From positions 1-27,949 of the forward strand of contig RPFO01001093.1 of the NCBI GenBank assembly GCA_009746045.1: DNA of 27,949 bases, in the 5' to 3' direction. Each line of letters opens with the position of its first letter. Position 1 is the stretch's first letter. The notes under the pieces are model-generated. The model saw only the letters and a program-made list of their open reading frames with translations. It was not told where the DNA came from and did not search any database. Below are positions 9,750 to 16,369 of the stretch, piece after piece. Origin of the DNA: Mesostigma viride. Taxonomy: Eukaryota; Streptophyta; Mesostigmatophyceae; Mesostigmatales; Mesostigmataceae. The translations under genes and the position numbers were made by a program.

Positions 9750-12570
9750 CTCGACAACGCCGACGGACCGGGAGGCGATGGCCATGCGCTCAGGACCTAC
9801 CACCCGCCCCTCGACGTCGCCCTATGGACGGCAAAGCTGCTCGTCCCAGCCTCGAGTCTGGAGCCAGGGTGTGGACCGGGTACGCGCACCAGCGCTGGCT
9901 GTGGATACGCGCCAAGGAGGACAACTGGAACAGGCGGAAGGGTGGAGGAACTGAGGAGCTGCGGACCACATCCTGACCGGTGGCTAAGCCCCCGGGCCCG
10001 CACGCTCTTCCTGGCGCACGAGCTGACCGCGGCAGAGTCGTGCATGTTCCTAACTGCAGCTTTACCGAGGTCGAGACCGTTACGACGTGGTCGAGTGCTC
10101 CTGGCTGCTGCTGCCGGACGGCGTCGCTTCAAGCCCGTCACCGACGCTCACGGGTTCGCGCAGGGCCATCCCCGACATACCGTCGTCCGCTCCACCAGGC
10201 CGCGGCAGGGGGGGCGAGTCCAACCAGAGTCGTGGGACCCCTGCAGCAAGGCCTGGCGCATCAGTATGGGAGACCGGCCGTCGCCCTGGTCCAAGGCGGC
10301 CGGAAAAGCTGCTCGCCGGAAAGCTCCCGCCCAACGCCTCGTGCTCGACTTCACCGAGCTACGACCGCCGGGATGAGGATGCGAGGATACGGCCACCTGG
10401 TGCCGTCCTCATTCGGTCTGCGTGATTTGCCCCTTCTCCACTTTCGTTCAGCCCCTTCCTTTCAGATTCGCACGTCGGCTTAAACGGGTCGTGTCCCGCT
10501 TGCCTGGCCCCGCAACCTTTATACCTTGTTCGGCCAGCAGAGCTCCGGGACGCCAAGCATCTCCAAGGCGCTTGAGTGGTCCATCGCCAAAGATCTGTCC
10601 ATGGCGCCGGCCAGACCAGCCCTCCCCAAGATGACATCTCGACATGTCAACCATTAGGCAACCATGCTGACGGCCGCCGGTCGCCGAGATCGCGCTGTTC
10701 GAGTACCGGCGACACCGAGTGCGCGAGTTGCGCGTGCAAGAAGAGTGGCTGGGTGGCAACGCCCACCGGCAGCAGTCCAACAACAGCCTCATCTTCCGCA
10801 AGCGCCCCTCGAGGAGGGAGATGGAGGAGCTCTTCGCCATCATGCTCGACTCCGGCGGCTCGAGCCCGGCCTCTTCAACCTCGCCGTCGCCTCCACCCGC
10901 CGCGCCCTGGTGTCGAGGCGTGAACCCCTGCTGGTACCTTGAGACACGCTTCTCATCCTATATAAACCAATGTCCCTTGCTTCTGTTCTCATGCGCCCAG
11001 ATAAACAATTCCCATCCGTTTCTTAAAAAAATATATGCCGGTTTGTGTGTGCCAGCCACTGATGGCATCCCGGTGTATGGGAACGACGTGCTGCGGGGAA
11101 CAGTGCAAGAAGAATTGTCTCGCTGGCTCCTATTACTGTTCTTGGCACAAACAGGAGACCCAGGCGCTGAAGAGATGGCCCGTCATGGATGTTCTATCAA
11201 CCCCCGGTTGGTGGAAGCAAAACCCGGCCAATCCAAATCCTCTTTTCATCGGCAAAGAACTCCTGGCAGACGACGCCCGCTACGGGATAGGCGGGGTGGA
11301 GATATTGCGAGAGGCGGCCTTGGAGCGAAGGAAAATAGAAGCGCAAAGGAATTTAGAAGCCCAACTCCTGAACCTATCTCTAGACGATCAAGACGAAGAA
11401 GTCAACAGAGGCGTCCGGCGTAATTTGGACCGCCTGAGCACAGCCGTGCGACGACTAGGCGTCTACAGGCCGCCATCGAAAAAGCTCAAACCGTTGTCCA
11501 CCTTCATGGAGTACGCTCTCCTTAAGTCGGGGATGAAGAGCTGACACGCCCTCGCTGCATGTGATGCTGTTACGCGCTGCTTTGTTTGCAGCGAGATCCT
11601 CCTCGGCAACAAGTCCTTCTGCAATTTAACGGAGGTCAACCTGGCCGCCTTCAAGGAGGGGAACAAGGCGGGCCTCGAGCGCGCCCTCGTCCTCGCCAGC
11701 CGCATGAACTACCGCCAGACGCTCGTCGACCTCAGGGACGAGATCCTACAAGAGGCCTGGCACCTCAACAACCAGTTCCTGCACCTGTGCGGCGTCGGCC
11801 TCACCGGCATCGTGGCCAGGCCGGACCTGCACCCCTACGACTTCCGCCGCATGAAGAACGTCGCCGTCTCCTCCGCCTACGAGATGGCGCGCGCCCTGGG
11901 GAAGCCCCTGCCCAAGAACGTCACCTGCATCAAGCCCAGCGGCACCCTCTCCAAAATCATGGGCACGCGCGAGTGGGGGGAGGTGCCCGAGGGCGTGCAC
12001 ATGCCCCTCGGGAAGTACATCTTCAACAACGTCACCTACTCGCGCCACGACCCGCTGGTCCGGCGGTTCGTAGAGGCCAACTACAGGGTGGTCGAGAAGC
12101 CCTTCGACCCGGAGGCCGTGCTCGTGACCTTCCCCGTCGCCTTCACCTCCGTCCCCTTCACCAAGACCGTCGTCACGCGCAAGGACGGCGCCGTGGAAGA
12201 GGTCGAGGTGAACGCCGAGACAGCGCTCGACCAGCTCGACAGGTACAAGAGGCTCATGGACAACTACTGCGAGCAGAACGTCTCGTGCACGGTCTCCTAC
12301 GACCCCGCCGAGGCCCCCGCCATCGTCGACTGGCTCATGAACAACTGGGACTCCTACGTGGGGGTCTCCTTCCTCCTGCGCGCCGACCCCACCAAGAGCG
12401 CCGCCGACCTGGGATACAGCTATCTGCCCCAGGAGGTGGTCACCGAGGCCGCCTTCGCCAAGTACGCCGGCGCGCTCAAGCCCGTCGACTACTCCGGCGT
12501 CCTGCACGTGGACGACGACGCTGCCCTCATGGAGCCCGACTGCCCCAGCGGCGCCTGCCCCGTCCGCTAG
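9746..12570 (+). CDS. nrdJ: Class II ribonucleotide reductase, copy with noisy 5' half
   Basis: Same gene as 20,985-23,828, described there. Exon 1 is 9746-10,399 and noisy. Intron 1 is 10,400-10,540. Exon 2 is 10,541-10,933, noisy to about 10,910. Intron 2 is 10,934-11,591 and clean. Exon 3 is 11,592-12,570, clean and open to the TAG stop. From about 10,910 to the stop the DNA is identical to unit 3 by eye, including the catalytic Cys codon, the second Cys 11 residues later and the C-terminal CPSGACPVR. The 5' frame breaks match the noise of unit 1 and are probably sequence error. The stop lies 4 bases from the stop of the convergent gene at 12,575. Confidence 0.9.
10959..10966 (+). promoter_or_regulatory. 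TATATAAA box inside RNR intron 2
   Basis: TATATAAA begins 25 bases inside the intron and 76 bases before the ATG of the nested gene. A second AT-rich stretch (A7 then TATATG) overlaps that ATG. Together they suggest the nested gene has its own promoter. Confidence 0.55.
11035..11544 (+). CDS. Intron-nested Cys-motif protein (169 aa), unknown function
   Basis: A 169-codon ORF lying wholly inside RNR intron 2, on the same strand. Residues 14-38 carry CMGTTCCGEQC, then C28 and YYCSWH. This is the pattern CxxxTxxGxxC followed by CxxH, which looks like a small zinc-binding module; I recall short CxxxTxxGxxC..YCxxH motifs in giant-virus and phage proteins (DUF5763-like, from memory). Residues ~85-135 are rich in Glu, Arg, Leu and Gln and look helical; the C-terminus is basic. 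I see no GIY-YIG, LAGLIDADG or HNH signature. Codons use far more A/T at third positions than the reductase exons around it, which suggests a separate origin. A downstream Met at residue 10 is an alternative start. An undescribed homing or intron-associated protein is possible but unproven. Confidence 0.8.
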   Translation: MPVCVCQPLMASRCMGTTCCGEQCKKNCLAGSYYCSWHKQETQALKRWPVMDVLSTPGWWKQNPANPNPLFIGKELLADDARYGIGGVEILREAALERRKIEAQRNLEAQLLNLSLDDQDEEVNRGVRRNLDRLSTAVRRLGVYRPPSKKLKPLSTFMEYALLKSGMKS

Positions 12571-12574
12571 CCGG

Positions 12575-13224
12575 TCACATCCCGGCCATCATCGCCGGAG
12601 GATACATCATCGGCGGAGGATACACCATGCCCTGGGGCGGCAGAGAGGGGAGCGACATCATCATGGGAGACAGGTCCAGCTGGATCGCCTCGGGGGCGCC
12701 AGACGACCGACGCTTGAACAAATAGTACGCCAGCCAGCCGGCCAGCAGAACGAACACCAGCACCAGCAGCTTGCCCGCGCCCGACATTCCCGACCCGTCG
12801 TCCTTCTGCACGCTCGGCGGGAGCGACCTCGCGTTGTAGTACCCATCCTGACCGCCGCCCGGGATGCCCGACCCGTACGCGCTCGAAGCTCCCTTCCCCC
12901 CCCCCCGCCGAACATCTTGTCCACCGCGAGCCCCCCCGCCGCCATCAGCCCGCCGGCGCCCAGGTTGATCGCGAGGAACTTGGCCACACTTTTCCCCCTG
13001 CTGCTCTTCGAGGCCGTCTCGGCGACCTCGTCGGCGCCCTTCAACACCGTCTTGCCCGCCGCGTCTGCCGCGTCGTCGGCGCCCTTCAACACCGTCTTCC
13101 CCGCCCCGCCTGCCACGTCGTCGGCCACCCCGCCAGTGGCTTTTGTGACGCTGCTGAGGGCCCTGGGCACCGCCTTCGCCATGTTCATCGCCGACCGTGC
13201 GACGTTCGCAAAAGCGGTCGCCAT
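12575..13224 (-). CDS. Two-TM protein with G11-tract frameshift (~216 aa)
   Basis: Starts MATAFANVAR at 13,224 and stays open through two imperfect 15-residue repeats (GKTVLKGADDAADAA-like) and a hydrophobic stretch (about residues 80-100) to a Gly run. The frame then breaks at an 11-base G run (C11 on the plus strand, 12,896-12,906). The neighbouring frame carries on with KGASSAYGSG, a clear TM segment (LLVLVFVLLAGWLAYYLF) and a Met/Pro-rich tail ending at the TGA at 12,575. One extra G would join the two parts into about 216 residues. The run is 11 in both clean copies, so it is either a consistent homopolymer miscall or a slippage site. A TATATAAG box lies 15-24 bases upstream. Probably a membrane protein of the particle; no family recognised. 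Confidence 0.8.
12896..12906 (-). other. Homopolymer G11 (minus strand) at a frame switch
   Basis: Eleven C on the plus strand mark the exact place where the upstream and downstream parts of the two-TM gene change frame. The unit 3 counterpart (24,154-24,164) is also 11 long. Confidence 0.8.
13031..13098. repeat. 45-bp tandem repeat in the two-TM gene
   Basis: The stretch TCGGCGCCCTTCAACACCGT begins at 13,031 and again at 13,076, giving a 45-base period. It codes for the two imperfect GKTVLKGAD 15-mers. Confidence 0.75.
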
Positions 13225-13306
13225 CGCGGTACTCTTGCACTTATATAAGCGTCGAGAAAAATTGGGCAGTCCTTAATTTATGTACATTGATCAATAAAAC
13301 GACACC
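13225..13306 (-). promoter_or_regulatory. Spacer between fibre 3' end and two-TM gene, TATA box and palindrome
   Basis: CTTATATAAG (13,240-13,249) lies just upstream of the two-TM gene start. The 10-bp palindrome ATTGATCAAT (13,286-13,295) sits shortly after the fibre stop. A CATAAA lies near 13,278-13,283 on the minus strand. The TATA box is a confident promoter element. The palindrome may be a transcript-end hairpin, which is inference. Confidence 0.55.
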
Positions 13307-15625
13307 TTACGCGGGCGTCCCCCACTTGTTCACGAGGTACTGGCGGATCGTCTCCAACTGCGCGCTCGTCTTCGCGGTGCTGTAAAAAAGGATCTCGCCC
13401 ACCCACCCCTCCAGCCCCCTGGTAGGGCTCAAGTTGTCGCCGCCCACGTAAAGCCCGCCGGTGGCCGACTTGGGCGCGCCACCGTTTGCGGTCCCTGCGC
13501 GACCGTCGAAACGGGTGAAGAAGCTCGACGTGCCGGTGATCGACATCGCGAACACGTGCGCCCTCCCGTCGAAGAACTCCGCGTTTGAGCACATCGTTTC
13601 GTTGGGGGACGGATCGCTCGGGAATCCTACTACGGTGGTCGAGGTGCTACCCCAGGCAATCGCGCCGGTGTTAATCGTGCCGCCCGCGCCCAATATGAAC
13701 CCGCGCAGTTGGCTTCCTGTATTAGTTGGGTACGTAAACGGGGTGGCCTGTCTAGCCGCCACCACCACCGTCTTGTTGGCCTGAGACCAAAACGCCGTCG
13801 TCGTGGCCGTCTTCAGATGCGTGTTGTTTGCGTTGGTGAACCTGAGCGACCGCTTCGAGTTCAGAGTCGCGGTGTCCAGCGTCGGAGCCTTGCTCGTCGT
13901 GGTCTGCGTGATGTGATTCGACCCCTTCTTGTCCATCACGTACAAGACGGTACCGCCGGCCGTGTTTTGGACGACCGTGCCGGCGGAGTTGCTGAACGCC
14001 GTGCTGGCGTCCGACATATCGTACCAGGCGTACAGCGCGGCGTCCGTGGACGGGTCGTACAGCGTCGTGTACGTGAACGCGAGCGTAGAGGACGCGATGT
14101 TGCCGTTCCCTGCGGCATCCGTCGCCGCGCCCCCCCGACGCTCACCGTCGTCTGCGTGTTAGCGGTCCCGCTCACGGAGAAAGTGTACACGGCGCCGCTC
14201 CCTGCAAGGCTGCCCGCCACGACCGTGCCGTTCGTCACCACTACATCCCCCTCCGCGAACCCCGTCACCGGCTCGCTGAACGTCGCCGTCACGCTGATCG
14301 GGCTACTGGTAGGGGTCAACCCCGCCGTAGTGGAAAGAGCGAGGGTGGGCGGTGTGGTGTCGGCGGAGGCGGTGGTCACCGTGTGCGTGTACACCGCGCT
14401 GTACGCCCCCGACGACCCCTTGGCCACGACGTACACGTAATAGGCGGTGGACGGCGTCAGGGAGGAGAACACCAGTGGGCCGGACCCGACGGTCCCGTCG
14501 CCGCTCATGGGAAAGGCGGAGGACGCGACCAGGTTGGTGCCGCCCGCGCCGGACTTGGTGTATATATCGCCCGCCGCCAGCCCCGCCTTGGAGGCGCTGT
14601 ACACGCGGCACAGGACCGCCCAGTTGTCGCCCCCGGACATGGTGAGCGAGTGGGTCACGGAGCGAGTGGCTGATCTGCGTCGATGTGGCTGTCGGGGCGG
14701 GCACGGAACCGCCGAACGTCTGGAGGTTGAACGAGCTGCTCAGGGTCTTCAGCTGCACCGTCGCGTACGTGTTCGTGTCCGTCTGCGCGACCGGCGAGGC
14801 CAGCGCCACCTTGACCGACACGCGGTAGGCGGACCCCGGGTTCATCGCGATCTGACCCGCCCCGGCCCACGTCACGGCCTTCTTCCAGTTCCACCGCCCG
14901 TCGGCGAAGTACCCGTTCGCGCTGACCGCCTCGTTGGAGGCCACGTCCGTCTGGCGGTGCACCTCATCCTCGTACAGCCCCGTGTCGACCGCCGTGTCGT
15001 GCACCCGCACCGTCACCGTGATCAGGTTGCCGCCTCCCCCGCTCCCGATCTGCAGGTTGTTCAGGCACACCGCCACCTCGTAGATGCACGTCGACGCGGT
15101 GTGGGGGAACGCGTTCAGCGCCGCCACCGCCTGGCCGGCGGGAGGACAGCCGAACGAGGCGTACCTGAACGCGGGCGTCTGGGTCTCCGCCCACGGTATG
15201 GCGGCCGTGAACACGCGGTGCCGGTGGTAGTACGGCGTCACCGTCGCCGCCTGCGGCCCCCACAGCCCGTCGCCGGTGCGGACCAGCAGGCTGCCGGCGT
15301 CGGGGGGCGCCGAGTAATGCGCGGTGTCTGTCACCGACGAGTGGTTGAGGCCGTACAGGAACGCCGGCGCGCGAGAGACGTACGACCGCGGCACGAGGGA
15401 CTGGGGCGCCGCCCCGCTGTAATCGCCCTGCGGCAAATGCACGCGCCCGCCCGTCCGCAGGTCCGCGGTCGCCGACACGTCCGACAGGATGGACGCGGAG
15501 GACTGCCCGATGCTCACCGACTCCCTCTGGTCGCCCGCCTTTCGGGCCACGACCGCCCCGTTCTCCTGGGTCACGACCCACACGGAGGACACGTCCAGCG
15601 ACGACACCCTCAGCGCCGTCTTCAT
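13307..15625 (-). CDS. Modular fibre / adhesin-like protein, allele with 10-bp insertion
   Basis: Starts MKTALRV at 15,625 and ends VNKWGTPA at 13,307. After allowing for indels the product would be about 769 residues. Parts in order: a beta-rich N-terminal region (1-~320); a fibronectin-III-like segment (~345-420, with SSLTPSTAYYVYVVAK); an Ig-like domain of the bacterial Big type (~425-510, with PVTGFAEGD and GAATDAAGN); and a LamG/concanavalin-like C-terminal domain (~530-769, with LYAWYDMSD and GWVGEILFY). Such mixes are typical of attachment fibres and cell-surface adhesins. In this copy the frame is broken by a 10-bp insertion at 14,660-14,669 and a C7 tract near 14,130 (C8 in unit 3). 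Unread, the N-terminal frame runs to 14,303 and would give about 440 residues with a foreign tail. Gene order suggests it works with the small beta-rich gene 30 bases upstream. Confidence 0.82.
14660..14669. repeat. 10-bp insertion duplicating nearby sequence in the fibre gene
   Basis: GAGCGAGTGG here is an exact second copy of the 10-mer 16 bases earlier (from 14,644). Unit 3 lacks it (junction near 25,918); unit 1 shows a noisy version. The insertion shifts the frame at about residue 320, between the N-terminal region and the FnIII-like segment. Confidence 0.8.
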
Positions 15626-15648
15626 GGTTACTGATCTGTACCCTAGAT

Positions 15649-15657
15649 GATTTTATC
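15649..15657 (-). promoter_or_regulatory. GATAAAATC box upstream of fibre gene
   Basis: Minus-strand GATAAAATC lies 24 bases upstream of the fibre ATG and overlaps the stop of the preceding gene. A near-identical GATAAAAATC precedes the large SIM-bearing gene (18,779-18,788), so this may be a shared promoter element. Confidence 0.45.
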
Positions 15658-15994
15658 AGCTCTCTAACTGCGCCTGCGACAACTGAACCACCACCCCGAT
15701 GCCCGTGCCCGTGTATCCCGACAACTGCAGGTAGAACGTGTCGCCCGCGCCGATCGCGAAGGGCGCGACGCTCACGTTCGCCCACGCCGCGCGCACGCCC
15801 ATCACCGTCCTCTGCGGCATCGGCCCGGAAGACAGCGTCGCCAGCGTGGTGCCATCGTGCTTCTTCACCGCCACCGCGAACGCGTGCGTGCTCGCGTCCG
15901 GCAGGTTGTACGCGCTGATCGACAGCGTGTCCACGGAGAACGTGTACGGCGGCGCCACGCTCAGGGTGTTGCCCGCCCCCGTCACCATGGACAT
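15656..15994 (-). CDS. Small beta-rich protein upstream of fibre (112 aa)
   Basis: The frame can be read from a TTG at 16,012, but the first ATG is at 15,994 (MSMVTGAGN). I choose that start because the other genes here use ATG. The protein is rich in Val, Ser, Thr and Gly with alternating hydrophobic residues (YTFSVDTLSISAYNL; GDTFYLQLSGYTGTG). This suggests a small beta-sandwich, like a short fibre or a capsid accessory protein. It lies 30 bases upstream of the fibre gene on the same strand and is probably expressed with it. No family recognised. Identical in unit 3 by eye. Confidence 0.78.
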   Translation of the reverse strand: MSMVTGAGNTLSVAPPYTFSVDTLSISAYNLPDASTHAFAVAVKKHDGTTLATLSSGPMPQRTVMGVRAAWANVSVAPFAIGAGDTFYLQLSGYTGTGIGVVVQLSQAQLES

Positions 15995-16088
15995 CCGACG
16001 GTCCTCTTTCAATCTTTAATCCGAAAAGATTTCGTCTCTTTAAGCGCGCTACGGGCCGCCTTTTTTTGTGTGCACCAGGTACATCCTC
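15995..16088. promoter_or_regulatory. Divergent promoter spacer (94 bp)
   Basis: Lies between the start of the beta-rich gene (minus) and the start of the small helical gene (plus). It holds two TCTTTAA repeats, AAAAGATTTCG and a T7 tract, an AT-rich island in GC-rich surroundings. It must carry promoters in both directions; no canonical TATA box is seen. Confidence 0.5.
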
Positions 16089-16356
16089 ATGGCCACCGTC
16101 GCGTTGGTCGGGCGAGTCATCAAGACCAAGTACGAGGGGGGGCATCGCCGCATGCGACCTCTTCGACTCCGCCATCACCGAGACCCTGGCGATTACCAAA
16201 GAGGTCGCCCGAGCCTACAGGGAGGGCAGGACGGGGCAGAAGGCGGAGGAGTTGTGGCGGATGTACTACTCCTTCGACGACAAGGACCACCCGTGCTACA
16301 AGGCCCTCGTCGAGGAGGCCGTCCGCGAGATGGCGGACGTGGTCAGGGCCTCGTAG
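16089..16356 (+). CDS. Small helical protein (~89 aa), frame broken at a G tract
   Basis: Starts MATVALVGRVIKTKYE at 16,089 and, after a frame change at the G run 16,136-16,142, continues GGIAACDLFDSAITETLAIT to a TAG at 16,356. It is rich in Ala, Glu and Arg and probably all helical, with no TM segment. Unit 3 reads GAGC plus six G and unit 2 reads GA plus seven G; neither is in frame, and one more G in unit 3 would restore about 89 codons. The break is therefore probably a homopolymer miscall. Its stop lies 13 bases from the convergent stop of the large SIM gene. Function unknown. Confidence 0.7.
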
Positions 16357-16369
16357 AAGCCAGTCGTAC

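Larger units (their letters stand above)
1..10732. repeat. Unit 1 of the ~11.25-kb tandem unit (noisy copy)
   Basis: All genes of unit 2 recur here in the same order and orientation, but every long frame is broken by frequent small indels and substitutions. The copy is about 4-5% shorter than unit 2, so deletions outnumber insertions. Differences fall evenly over codon positions, introns and spacers, which fits raw long-read error better than pseudogene decay. The same noise runs past the unit end to about 10,910 and then stops abruptly. Gene coordinates in this copy were set by aligning start, stop and splice landmarks by eye, and are good to a few bases. Confidence 0.9.
10934..11591 (+). 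other. RNR intron 2 (GT-AG, 658 nt) with nested gene
   Basis: Identical to 22,192-22,849. The donor is TG|GTACCT and the acceptor is TTTGCAG|C. The intron splits a codon (phase 2) directly after the catalytic-cysteine codon of the reductase. It contains a TATA box and a 169-codon gene on the same strand. Confidence 0.8.

Noticed and set aside
1-10732. Unit 1 as a true decayed repeat with pseudogenes
   Set aside because: Indels are dense, deletion-biased, blind to codon position and present in introns and spacers, and they stop abruptly away from the repeat junction. Sequence error explains this better, though accurate reads are needed to be certain.
11035-11544. HNH or other known homing-endonuclease signature in the nested gene
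   Set aside because: The Cys/His cluster fits a compact zinc module; no catalytic HNH, GIY-YIG or LAGLIDADG pattern is visible.
10934-11591. Group I or group II intron, or intein, as the identity of intron 2
   Set aside because: Flanking stop codons rule out an intein. I could not find convincing group I core elements or a group II domain V by eye, and the GT...AG ends with exact frame restoration favour spliceosomal removal.
11586-12725. 379-codon plus-strand frame over RNR exon 3 (also 22,844-23,983)
   Set aside because: Arg/Pro/His-rich shadow of the reductase frame in GC-rich DNA. The reductase frame carries all family motifs.
14447-15634. 395-codon plus-strand frame opposite the fibre gene (also parts of 24,967-26,330)
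   Set aside because: Antisense shadow with Arg/His/Val-rich composition and no recognisable domain.
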